64,000 nt of DNA from NCBI RefSeq assembly GCF_003627755.1, contig NZ_CP032694.1:4274501-4338500 (forward strand). The letters are read 5' to 3'. The position numbers and the translations under genes were made by a program. The notes under the pieces are model-generated. The model was not told the DNA's origin, did not search any database, and saw only the letters and a program-made list of their open reading frames with translations. Each line of letters starts with the position of its first letter. Position 1 is the stretch's first letter. Source of the DNA: Rhizobium jaguaris. GTDB taxonomy: Bacteria > Pseudomonadota > Alphaproteobacteria > Rhizobiales > Rhizobiaceae. Of this stretch, positions 55,219 through 63,394 are shown piece by piece.

Positions 55219-55295
55219 TGACGGTTTAGCGAGCCCGGCAAGGCTGGGCTGCGCTCTTTCAGGAGAATGGGAAGCCGGGAGCCGAACGCCACTCT

Positions 55296-55333
55296 GTGAC
55301 CGAAGCCGAAAAGCCGATCGGCGTTAGGGTCAC
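55296..55333 (+). ncRNA. Structured RNA candidate in the right end of the IS110 element
   Basis: GTGACC (55296) pairs with GGTCAC (55328) around a segment containing the perfect palindrome GCCGATCGGC (55313-55322). Further stems (AGCCC/GGGCT near 55230) lie in the same 240-base non-coding end. In IS1111-type elements the guide (bridge) RNA is encoded at this end. This is a fold read by eye only. Confidence 0.4.
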
Positions 55334-55497
55334 GAATTGGAGAATGGTTCAAGACCGCAGGGCGGCAAAGCCCCGTCCAGCGAACGCGGAAGATTTAGCC
55401 GATCGGCCAAAACACCGATCAAGTCATAACCGAACCCAGGGAAAGCCACGCAAAACAAGCGTTTTTTGTCCTTGTGTTCTTTCATTGGAGAACCATC

Positions 55498-56139
55498 ATG
55501 CGTGAAGCACTTATCGTCTGGGGCGGCTGGAGCGGCCACGAACCGCAGGAATGTGCCCATATCGTCCGCGACATGCTGGAAGAGGATGGCTTCAAGGTCT
55601 ACCTCGAAAACAGCACCGAAGCCTTTGCCGATCCGTCGATCCATGACCTCAGCCTGATCGTGCCGATCGTCACCATGTCGAAGATCGAGAAGGAAGAAGT
55701 GAAGAACCTCGCCGCCGCGATCGAAAGCGGCGTCGGCATTGCCGGCTATCACGGCGGCGCCGGTGACAGCTTCCGCGAAAGCGTGGAATACCAGTTCATC
55801 ATCGGCGGCCAGTGGGTCGCCCATCCCGGCAACATCATCGACTATACGGTCAACATCACCAAGTCGGACGACCCGATCATGGAAGGGATCACCGATTTCC
55901 CTTACACGTCCGAGCAGTACTACATGCATGTCGACCCGTCGAACGAAGTACTGGCAACCACGACGTTCACCGGCGATCACGCCTACTGGATCGACGGCGT
56001 GGTCATGCCGGTGGCCTGGAAGCGCAAATACGGCAAAGGCCGCGTCTTTTATTCCTCGCTCGGCCACCAGGCCAAGGAATTCAACGTGCCACAGATGAAA
56101 ACCATCTTCCGCCGAGGCGCCAACTGGGCGGCACGTTAA
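55498..56139 (+). CDS. ThuA-like protein (trehalose utilisation family)
   Basis: 213-residue class I amidotransferase-like fold: REALIVWGGWSGHEPQECAH, then GVGIAGYHGGAGDSFRES, EYQFIIGGQWVAHPG, and the end GRVFYSSLGHQAKEF. The cysteine nucleophile of true amidotransferases is replaced (AGYHGG). In Sinorhizobium ThuA and the Gfo-type ThuB take part in trehalose, sucrose and maltose use through 3-keto sugars; this protein is shorter (213 versus ~260). ATG at 55498 has GGAG upstream. Confidence 0.9.
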   Translation: MREALIVWGGWSGHEPQECAHIVRDMLEEDGFKVYLENSTEAFADPSIHDLSLIVPIVTMSKIEKEEVKNLAAAIESGVGIAGYHGGAGDSFRESVEYQFIIGGQWVAHPGNIIDYTVNITKSDDPIMEGITDFPYTSEQYYMHVDPSNEVLATTTFTGDHAYWIDGVVMPVAWKRKYGKGRVFYSSLGHQAKEFNVPQMKTIFRRGANWAAR

Positions 56140-56236
56140 GACCGTTTTCGCCCTTCTGAATGAAGGTCGCTCTCTTCCTGATCTTCTCCCCTCCCTTAGC
56201 ATGGCAATTGCATATGAGATGAGGGCGCCGCGGCCA

Positions 56237-56258
56237 CCTTCTCCCCCAGGGGAGAAGG
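56237..56258. repeat. GC-rich palindrome in the ThuA/SDR interval
   Basis: CCTTCTCCCC is mirrored by GGGGAGAAGG around a two-base centre. It belongs to a ~150-bp purine/pyrimidine-rich block (56180-56320) with further CTCCC/GGGAG pairs. Located between the convergent ThuA-like gene and SDR gene, it could end both transcripts. Confidence 0.6.
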
Positions 56259-56356
56259 AGCTTTCGGTGCTGATCCGCCCCCATATGCGATCGCCCTCCC
56301 TCCCTTAGGGAGAAGACAACGGCTCTTACACAGGCCCAAAAAGGCCGTCGCCGGTT

Positions 56357-57196
56357 TCAGACGTCGAGCCGCGTATTCGAACCGACATCCTTCCAAATTT
56401 CGAGATCAGCGAGCAACCGCTCCGCATGCTGGCGGACTGCATCGATTGCGTCATCACCCAATTGAAGCCGAAGGGGCGTGTTCTCGCTGGCCAATGCTAG
56501 GTCGATGGCGGCGGCGGCTTTCAAGGGATCTCCAGCCTGGGTTCCGTCCATATCAAGCATTGCTTTTCGCACACCGGCGAGCGTCTCGCGGTAGGCATCA
56601 TGGCTCGGCATGAAGCGCTCGGCGTTGCTGACAAGTGATGTTCTGAAAGCACCGGGCTCGACGACGAGTACCTTGATCCCGAACGGAGCGACTTCCTGAG
56701 CGAGTGCTTCCGAAAAGCCCTCCAAAGCGAATTTTGTTGCGGAATAGGCTCCGACGCCGGCAAAGGACATCTGGCCTCCCATGCTGGAAATATTGACGAT
56801 CGCGCCTTTTCCTCTTTTCCGCATGTGGGGAAGTGCCGCGCGGGTAACAGCCATGGCACCGAAAAAATTGGTATCCATCAGCGCGCGGATTTCGGCCTCC
56901 GGCGTTTCCTCCAGCGCCCCGACAATTGCATAGCCTGCATTGTTGATGAGGACGTCTATGCCGCCGAACGTCGCAATAGCGGTTGCAATGGCCTCATCCG
57001 CGGCGCCCGCGCGATTCACATCGAGTTCGACCGTCAAAAGCCGGTCGCCGCCCTCCGCCTGCAGCGATTGAAGTTTTTCTGTCGTCCTCGCGGTTGCGAC
57101 GACATTGTAGCCCTTCGAGAGCGCATATCGAGCAAAGGCAAGACCAAATCCGGATGAGGCGCCGGTGATGAACCAGGTGGGTGTCGAGGTGGACAT
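56357..57196 (-). CDS. Short-chain dehydrogenase/reductase (SDR)
   Basis: 279-residue classical SDR: TGASSGFGLAFARYALSKGY, VLINNAGYAIVG, catalytic Ser in NISSMGG, and Y-x3-K in GAYSATKFALEG. Divergent from the LysR gene with 105 bases between them, the usual layout for a LysR-controlled oxidoreductase. The natural substrate is unknown. Confidence 0.94.
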   Translation of the reverse strand: MSTSTPTWFITGASSGFGLAFARYALSKGYNVVATARTTEKLQSLQAEGGDRLLTVELDVNRAGAADEAIATAIATFGGIDVLINNAGYAIVGALEETPEAEIRALMDTNFFGAMAVTRAALPHMRKRGKGAIVNISSMGGQMSFAGVGAYSATKFALEGFSEALAQEVAPFGIKVLVVEPGAFRTSLVSNAERFMPSHDAYRETLAGVRKAMLDMDGTQAGDPLKAAAAIDLALASENTPLRLQLGDDAIDAVRQHAERLLADLEIWKDVGSNTRLDV

Positions 57197-57248
57197 AGCG
57201 GTGATTTCCTGATCGCAGTTGATGTTGGCACCTACTATATCCGCGCGT

Positions 57249-57273
57249 GATAGATTGATAATATGGTTCTATC
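57249..57273. promoter_or_regulatory. Candidate LysR-type binding site
   Basis: GATAG (57249) is mirrored by CTATC (57269) across 15 bases in the SDR-LysR divergent interval. Length and AT-rich centre fit LysR-type recognition dyads. Confidence 0.4.
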
Positions 57274-57301
57274 CGTACTCCTTATGCGATGGGATTCATG
57301 A

Positions 57302-58243
57302 ATGGACCGCGATCTCCTTGCCCACTTGCCGGTATTTCTTGCGGTGGCGCGCCAAGGCAGTTTCGCGGGTGCTGCTGCAGAGCTGGGCCTAAGCCCCTCG
57401 GCAGTGAGCCACGCGATCCGCATGGTCGAGTCGCGGCTTGGCGCGACATTGTTTGCTCGCACCACCCGGAGCGTCGCCTTGACGGAAGCTGGGAACCATC
57501 TTCTGGGCATCATCGGGCCGGGGTTCTCTCAGATCGAAGACGGCCTTGATCAATTTCGCGCAAACACGGGCAATGTAACTGGCGTGCTGCGTCTCAACGT
57601 TCCGCGCACAGCGCTGGCATTGGCAATTACGCCGGTCATCGTCGAACTTTCGCAGCGTTTCCCCCAACTGACGGTGGAGATCGCCATCGACGATGCATCG
57701 GTTGATATCATCGCTCGCGGTTTCGACGCCGGAGTACGGCTCGGAGAAATGATTGCACAGGATATGATCGCCACGCGTCTGACCGCTCCCTTCAAGATGA
57801 TCCTCGTCGCTGCGCCGGATTATCTGGCGCGAAAGGGCGAGCCACGATCCATACCGGACCTCGCAAATCACAATTGCATCGGATTTCGGCAGATCACCGC
57901 GGGCAGCCTCTACGACTGGGAATTAAGCGACGGCGGAACCATGGTCTCGGTTGCCGTCAAGGGAAGCTCGATCGTGACCGATGCCACCTATGCCAAGGAA
58001 CTTGCCCTGGCAGGCGTCGGCATCACCTATCTCATGGAACCTCTGGCAAGAGCGGAAATCGAAAGCGGAAAGCTGAAGCAGCTATTGCCTGATACAGCAA
58101 TCGAAGAGCCTGGCTTGTTTCTATACTATCCAAAGCGCGCCGCCACCGCGCCAAAGCTCCGTGCCTTCATCGACGTCGCCAAATATTGCCTGAAATTTCG
58201 TTCCGGAGACCAGACATCATCCGCAAGCCGTTCGACCCGGTAG
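57302..58243 (+). CDS. LysR-family transcriptional regulator
   Basis: 313 residues. N-terminal helix-turn-helix (HLPVFLAVARQGSFAGAAAE, then LGLSPSAVSHAIRMVESRLG with ATLFARTTRSVALTEAG) and a LysR substrate domain (IAIDDASVDIIARGFDAGVR, LVAAPDYLARKGEP). Likely regulates the divergent SDR gene and itself. Confidence 0.94.
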   Translation: MDRDLLAHLPVFLAVARQGSFAGAAAELGLSPSAVSHAIRMVESRLGATLFARTTRSVALTEAGNHLLGIIGPGFSQIEDGLDQFRANTGNVTGVLRLNVPRTALALAITPVIVELSQRFPQLTVEIAIDDASVDIIARGFDAGVRLGEMIAQDMIATRLTAPFKMILVAAPDYLARKGEPRSIPDLANHNCIGFRQITAGSLYDWELSDGGTMVSVAVKGSSIVTDATYAKELALAGVGITYLMEPLARAEIESGKLKQLLPDTAIEEPGLFLYYPKRAATAPKLRAFIDVAKYCLKFRSGDQTSSASRSTR

Positions 58244-58410
58244 GAGGGTACCAGAAGTGTCCGATCCCCATTCTGGTGAGCGGCCTTTTCGAGCCAACAC
58301 TGCCTGCTTGCCACTTTAGCCTGACCTGATAAACTACAATCTGGCATGTCACAAGCTATTGTGCTGCTTGCGTTTTTGGCGCTCTAAAGCGCGGCGTGGA
58401 TCAAGGCGCA

Positions 58411-59439
58411 ATGGGAGCATCGAACACCTCTGCTGTGGCCTACGGCACCGAACCGGGATTGCGTTTCGCCTCCCTGCTCGACGGACATGGCGGTTGCAAG
58501 CAGCTCTGCATGGACGAGGTCTGTGCCTGGAAACCCGGAGAGGGCATCACCTGGCTGCATCTCGAGCGCGATCATCCCGCCGCCGCCGACTGGGTCACAC
58601 ACAAGAGCGGCTTCGACCCCTTCGTCATTGAAGCCCTGCTGCAGGAAGACTCCCGCCCTCGCGTCGAACCGGTGGGCGACGGGCTGCTGATTATCCTGCG
58701 TAGTGTCTGCGCCACCTCGCCGGATGGTGCGACACAGAATCCCGCCGATATCGACCTTGTACCCCTGCATCTCTGGGTCGACGGCAACCGTATCGTCTCC
58801 CTGCGCGACAGTGGGCATTACATCACGGCGCTGCGCGATATCCGTCTGTCGCTGGAGAAGCAAAAGGGGCCGCAGCGCACCGGCGACCTGCTTGCCCTGA
58901 TCGGCGACAAGCTGGTGCGCGATCTCGAACCCGTGCTCGACGCCATGGATGAGGAGGTGGACGAACTCGACGAACTGATCTTTCATGGCGAAGCGAGTCA
59001 AGTGCGCGAACGGCTGAAGCTTTTGCGCCGGCGCGCCGTGCAGCTTCGCCGTTACCTTGCGCCGCAGCGCGATGCGCTGAACCGCATCGAACATGACGAC
59101 GCGCCCTGGCTTGCCGAACGCGACAAGTTGCGCATGCGCGAGGTCATCGACAAGCTGATGCGCTATATCGAATATCTCGACGCCATCCGCGACCGCACCA
59201 GCATCCTGCACGATGACCTGTCAACCGTCATCAGCGAGCGCATTGCCCGCAATTCCAACCGCCTCGCCGCCCTTGCCGCCCTGCTTCTGCCGCCGAGTGT
59301 CGTGGCCGGCCTCTTCGGCATGAATGTCGGCGGCATTCCCGGCGTCAACGACACCTGGGCCTTCGTCATCATCGTCATCTTCGTCACGGTGAGCTCGGTC
59401 GCCACCCTCTGGGTGCTGAAGCGCATTAACTGGCTTTAG
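58411..59439 (+). CDS. zntB: CorA/ZntB-type divalent metal transporter
   Basis: 342 residues. A large cytoplasmic N-terminal domain with long helices (ALRDIRLSLEKQKGPQRTGD; RERLKLLRRRAVQLRRYLAP) is followed by two C-terminal membrane helices joined by the GMNVGGIPG loop, the hallmark of this family. ZntB-type members move Zn2+, CorA-type move Mg2+/Co2+; the loop sequence GMNVGGIPG and overall layout favour the ZntB branch. ATG at 58411 has AAGG just upstream; a GTG at 58396 is an alternative. Confidence 0.88.
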   Translation: MGASNTSAVAYGTEPGLRFASLLDGHGGCKQLCMDEVCAWKPGEGITWLHLERDHPAAADWVTHKSGFDPFVIEALLQEDSRPRVEPVGDGLLIILRSVCATSPDGATQNPADIDLVPLHLWVDGNRIVSLRDSGHYITALRDIRLSLEKQKGPQRTGDLLALIGDKLVRDLEPVLDAMDEEVDELDELIFHGEASQVRERLKLLRRRAVQLRRYLAPQRDALNRIEHDDAPWLAERDKLRMREVIDKLMRYIEYLDAIRDRTSILHDDLSTVISERIARNSNRLAALAALLLPPSVVAGLFGMNVGGIPGVNDTWAFVIIVIFVTVSSVATLWVLKRINWL

Positions 59440-59459
59440 TAACTGCGTGCACTCGCCGG

Positions 59460-60515
59460 TCAGTCCCCCAGCCGCTTGCCCGTTTCGGCGTCGAATAGGT
59501 GAATATGGTCGGTTTCGACACCGATCTTCAGGATCTCGCCCGGCGCGTTGAGAATACGCTCGCGGAAGACGCCGATCAGGTCGTGGCCGCCGAGGCGCAT
59601 GGCGACTTGGGTTTCCGAGCCCATCGGCTCGACCGTAACGATCTCGGCGGGAAGCCCTTGCGGGTCCAATCGCAAATGCTCCGGACGGATGCCGAGCGTG
59701 ATCGGTTGGTCGCCGCGCGCGGCCGCGCCATTGACAGCGACCCGCGTCCCGTCGTCGGTGACGAAGCTGCCACCGTCCAGCCGCCCCTTGAGGATGTTCA
59801 TGCTCGGCGAACCGATGAAGCCGGCGACAAAAAGATTGGCTGGGTTGTCATACAGTTCGAGCGGCGAGCCGATCTGCTCGACGATACCGCCATGCATGAC
59901 GACGATGCGGTCGGCCATGGTCATGGCTTCGATCTGGTCGTGCGTGACATAGATCGTCGTGGTCTTCAGCCGTTGATGGTTCTGCTTGATCTCCGAGCGC
60001 ATCTGCACGCGCAGCTTCGCATCGAGGTTCGATAGCGGCTCATCGAAGAGAAAGACCTTGGGATTGCGCACCATGGCGCGGCCCATGGCCACACGTTGGC
60101 GCTGGCCGCCGGACAGATGGCGTGGATAACGCTGCAAATAAGGTTCGAGGCTGAGCATGCGCGCCGCTTCCCCCACCCGCTTTGCGATCTCCGGCTTCGG
60201 CGCGCCGGCGAGCCGGAGCGAAAAGCCCATATTCGCCTCGACGGTCATATGTGGATAAAGCGCATAGGATTGGAAGACCATGGCGATGTCGCGCTCCTTG
60301 GGAGCGACGTTGTTGACCACCTTGCCGTCGATGGCGATCTCGCCGCCGCTGATGGCTTCCAGACCGGCAATCATGCGCAGCAGCGTAGACTTGCCGCAGC
60401 CTGAAGGCCCGACCAGCACGGTGAACTCACCATCGGCTATGTCGACGGAAACGCCGTGCAGCACTTCCAGCGCACCATAGCTCTTGCGTACCTCTGCAAT
60501 TTTCACTGAGCCCAA
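59460..60515 (-). CDS. CUT1 sugar ABC transporter ATPase (UgpC/MalK-like)
   Basis: 351 residues. Walker [10 protein letters not shown], signature LSGGQRQR, Walker [12 protein letters not shown], and the C-terminal regulatory domain (TLGIRPEHLRLD, VEPMGSETQVAMRLGG). It lies 30 bases after the aldo/keto reductase gene and is the last visible gene of the second CUT1 operon. It shares long blocks with the ATPase at 47176 but is not a recent duplicate. Confidence 0.94.
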   Translation of the reverse strand: MGSVKIAEVRKSYGALEVLHGVSVDIADGEFTVLVGPSGCGKSTLLRMIAGLEAISGGEIAIDGKVVNNVAPKERDIAMVFQSYALYPHMTVEANMGFSLRLAGAPKPEIAKRVGEAARMLSLEPYLQRYPRHLSGGQRQRVAMGRAMVRNPKVFLFDEPLSNLDAKLRVQMRSEIKQNHQRLKTTTIYVTHDQIEAMTMADRIVVMHGGIVEQIGSPLELYDNPANLFVAGFIGSPSMNILKGRLDGGSFVTDDGTRVAVNGAAARGDQPITLGIRPEHLRLDPQGLPAEIVTVEPMGSETQVAMRLGGHDLIGVFRERILNAPGEILKIGVETDHIHLFDAETGKRLGD

Positions 60516-60545
60516 AGATCTAACTCCGCCTATCGAGGAAAAGGG

Positions 60546-61361
60546 TCAATCGTCCCATCGGGGCGATTTTTCGGGATTGATGCGGCGATAGCCACGGTTG
60601 AGCGCTCGGATCTCGTTCATCTCCGCTTCGCTGAGCGAGACAGCGAGAGCGGCGTAATTGCCGCGCAGGTTCGTCTCGCTGGAGGAAGACGGGATGACAA
60701 CATGTCCCTCGGCCATCAGGAAGGCGAGCGCGACCGCCGAGGCCGAAACGCCGTGGGCGGCGCCGATTTTTGAAAGCACTGGATCATCCCGGATTTCGCC
60801 CTTGGCCAGCGGCTGATAGGCCGTGAGCGTCAGGCCGATGCTGCGGGCATAGGCAACGAGTTTCGGCGCCTGCAGATAAGGATGGATCTCCACCTGGTTG
60901 GTGGCGATGGCGCCTGGACCCAGCAGCGCGCGGGTGCGTTCCAGCAAGGCGATCGGAAAATTGGAGACACCGATCAGCCGGGCATAGCCCTTCTGCTGAG
61001 CCTCGCCGAGCGCCAGCACGTAATCCTCGAACGGCACCGCATCCTTGTGTGACGGCCAGTGGATCAACAGCAGGTCGACCTGATCGACGCCGATCACATC
61101 GAGGCTGGCGCGAACGGAAGGCAGGAACTGAGCCTTGTTGAGCCTGGTGTCGGCAACCTTGGTGGTGATGAAGAAATCGCCGCGCGGCAAACCGGACGCC
61201 CGCACCGCCTTGCCGACAGAATCCTCGCTGTTATAGCTCTGCGCCGTATCGAGATGCCGGTAGCCGATCTCGATCGCCTTCAAGATGGCCGCCGCGCCGT
61301 CATCGCCAATGCGGCCGCCGGTGCCAAGACCCAGTTTCGGAATGGCCTTGTCCATGGTCAT
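60546..61361 (-). CDS. Aldo/keto reductase
   Basis: 271-residue NAD(P)H-dependent reductase TIM barrel. Motifs: YRHLDTAQSYNSEDSVGKAV with catalytic Asp and Tyr, TTKV with catalytic Lys, VDLLLIHWPS with catalytic His, IGVSNF, and IPSSSSETNL. It is embedded between permease and ATPase genes of the sugar importer, so it probably reduces or oxidises the imported sugar. Confidence 0.93.
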   Translation of the reverse strand: MTMDKAIPKLGLGTGGRIGDDGAAAILKAIEIGYRHLDTAQSYNSEDSVGKAVRASGLPRGDFFITTKVADTRLNKAQFLPSVRASLDVIGVDQVDLLLIHWPSHKDAVPFEDYVLALGEAQQKGYARLIGVSNFPIALLERTRALLGPGAIATNQVEIHPYLQAPKLVAYARSIGLTLTAYQPLAKGEIRDDPVLSKIGAAHGVSASAVALAFLMAEGHVVIPSSSSETNLRGNYAALAVSLSEAEMNEIRALNRGYRRINPEKSPRWDD

Positions 61362-61365
61362 GATC

Positions 61366-62196
61366 CTATCCCTTGGTTGCGCCCGCGGTCAGACCGCCGA
61401 CAAAGAGGTTTTGGAAAAACAGGAAGAGCAGCGCGATCGGCACTGTCATCACCATCGAGGCCGCCATCACCCCGCCCCAGTCGGTGTTGAACTCGGTCGA
61501 GAATTCGGCAAGGCCGATCGGCAGCGTTTTCACGGAACTGTCTGTCGCGAAGCAGAGCGCGAAGATGAACTCGTTCCAGGTGGTGACGAAGGCATAGACG
61601 AGCACCGCCACCAGCCCCGGCGTCGACAGCGGCAGGGTGATGCGGAAAAGGATGCCGAGGCGCGAGGCCCCATCGACGATTGCCGCTTCCTCGAGCTCGA
61701 TCGGGATAGCCTTGAAATAGCTGGTCAGCATCCAGACGCTGAGCGGCAACGTGATGATCATGTAGACGAGGATCAGGCCCCAATAGGTGTTGACCAGATG
61801 CAGATAGCGCAGCGTGATGAACAGCGGCACGATGATCGCCGCCGTCGGTAGCAATTGTCCGACCAGCACGAAGGTCTGGAAGAACGGCTTTCCCCTGAAA
61901 TCGAAGCGGGCGAAACCGTAGGAGGCGAAGATGGCAAGGATCAATGCCAGCAGCGTCGAGCCAACGGAGATGATGACGCTGTTCATGAAATAGCGCGGAA
62001 TGTTGGAATTGAAGATCACCTTGACATAGTTGGCGATCGTCGGCGCGTCGGGTAGCCAATGCGGCGGCACGGTGTAGAGCTCTGGCAGCGCCTTGATCGA
62101 CGACAGCGCCATCCAGGCGAAAGGGAAGAGGCAGACCAGCACGAGCACGATCGACGCGACGGCGATGATGATGGTCGCAGGCACGCTTCTGTTCAT
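61366..62196 (-). CDS. CUT1 sugar ABC transporter permease (MalG-like)
   Basis: 276 residues, six helices. EAA loop ELEEAAIVDGASRLGILFRI followed by TLPLSTPGLVAVLVYAFVTT, WNEFIFAL, and the end FVGGLTAGATKG. It overlaps the MalF-like gene by ATGA. Confidence 0.93.
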   Translation of the reverse strand: MNRSVPATIIIAVASIVLVLVCLFPFAWMALSSIKALPELYTVPPHWLPDAPTIANYVKVIFNSNIPRYFMNSVIISVGSTLLALILAIFASYGFARFDFRGKPFFQTFVLVGQLLPTAAIIVPLFITLRYLHLVNTYWGLILVYMIITLPLSVWMLTSYFKAIPIELEEAAIVDGASRLGILFRITLPLSTPGLVAVLVYAFVTTWNEFIFALCFATDSSVKTLPIGLAEFSTEFNTDWGGVMAASMVMTVPIALLFLFFQNLFVGGLTAGATKG

Positions 62197-63050
62197 CGCG
62201 CTTCCCTCGCCGACATCGCCTGCATTTTCAGGTAGATCGCGACAATGATCGCCGCCACCACGAAGAAGATCACCGACAGCGCGGCCGCCTGATTGAACTG
62301 AAAGCTCTCAAAGGCGAGCTTGAAGATCTGAATCGGCGTGATCAGCGTCCGATTGGCCGGGCCGCCGCCGGTGATCGCATAAATGATGGTGATGGAATTC
62401 AGCCCCCAGATCACCAAGAGCAGCGTAACCGCCGTGATCACCGGCCAGACCTGCGGCAGCGTCACGAAACGGACTTCCTGCCAGAAGTTGGCGCCGTCGA
62501 GTTTGGCCGCCTCATAAAGATCGGCGGGAATGGCTTGCAGACCGGCCAGCACCATGATGGCAACGAAGGGAAAGAGCTTCCAGACGTTGATGGCGATCAG
62601 CACCGGCATCACCGTATCGCGATTTGTGAGCCAGCTAATGGGTGCCGGAATGACGCCCGAGCCGGTCAGCATATAATTGATGATGCCGAACTCCGTGTGG
62701 AACATCCAGGCCCAGGTGGTGGCTGCGACGATGCCGGGCACGACCCAGGGGATGAGGGTGATGGAGCGCAGCAGGCTGCGGCCGGTGAATTCCAGATTGA
62801 GCAGGATCGCCGCCGCGGTGCCGAGCACGACCTGGAAGACGATCGAACCGCCGACGAAATAGATGAGATTGATGAAAGCCTGCGTCGTGACCGCGGGCCG
62901 CAGCACATTGGCGTAATTCTTGATCGTCAGGGCGCCCTTGGCATCGGTGGCGCTGAGATAGCCGGTATAGAACACCGGATAGGCGATCAGCATCGCCAAC
63001 ACGATCATCGCCGGCAGTATGAAAAGAAGTCCCGTCGATTGACGGCCCAT
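62193..63050 (-). CDS. CUT1 sugar ABC transporter permease (MalF-like)
   Basis: 285 residues. TM1 GLLFILPAMIVLAMLIAYPV, then VPGIVAATTWAWMF, EAA loop LYEAAKLDGANFWQEVRFVT with LPQVWPV, and GGPANRT. It is separated from the binding-protein gene by 344 bases filled mainly by a palindromic repeat. Confidence 0.93.
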   Translation of the reverse strand: MGRQSTGLLFILPAMIVLAMLIAYPVFYTGYLSATDAKGALTIKNYANVLRPAVTTQAFINLIYFVGGSIVFQVVLGTAAAILLNLEFTGRSLLRSITLIPWVVPGIVAATTWAWMFHTEFGIINYMLTGSGVIPAPISWLTNRDTVMPVLIAINVWKLFPFVAIMVLAGLQAIPADLYEAAKLDGANFWQEVRFVTLPQVWPVITAVTLLLVIWGLNSITIIYAITGGGPANRTLITPIQIFKLAFESFQFNQAAALSVIFFVVAAIIVAIYLKMQAMSAREAR

Positions 63051-63168
63051 GGGTCAGCCTTTCTGGTGAACTGGGTGCCGGCTCCGAGGCTTCGGGGCCC
63101 TGCTTTGCTCGAACGAGGTGGGTGTCTCGGCGGCTAGTCAGGCAAGTTTGGCAATGCCGCAAGCCTGT

Positions 63169-63312
63169 GCCTGGCCCCTCACTCCAGCCCTCACCCCGCG
63201 ATGCGGGAAGAGGGAGGTTTACCGCGCCAGATCAAAGCACTAACGCGCTGCAAACGCGGATTAGTCCCGTCTCCCCGCATTGCGGGGAGAGGGTGAGGGT
63301 GAGGGGCCATGC
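63169..63312. repeat. Large GC-rich nested palindromic element, copy 2
   Basis: Same plan as 43432-43592: outer ends GCCTGGCCCCTCAC and GTGAGGGGCCATGC, inside them CCCCGC/GCGGGA and CTCCCCGC/GCGGGGAG hairpins. It occupies most of the interval 63051-63394 between binding-protein and permease genes of one operon, where it may dampen expression of the permeases relative to the binding protein. I see no gene in this interval. Confidence 0.75.
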
Positions 63313-63394
63313 AAAAAGCTGCGGCAATCGGAAACTCACCTGTCTTTCCCCATCACCAATACGCATCGTTGAAGTACTTCCGAACCGCCCACTC

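Larger units (their letters stand above)
54061..55460 (+). mobile_element. IS110-family insertion sequence (approximate limits)
   Basis: The transposase gene (54148-55218) is flanked by ~90 bases on the left and ~240 non-coding bases on the right. I see no clear terminal inverted repeats or target duplication, as usual in this family. The long right non-coding part fits the IS1111 subgroup. The element lies between the Gfo/Idh gene and the ThuA-like gene of one catabolic set. Limits are inferred from coding boundaries and could be off by tens of bases. Confidence 0.65.
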
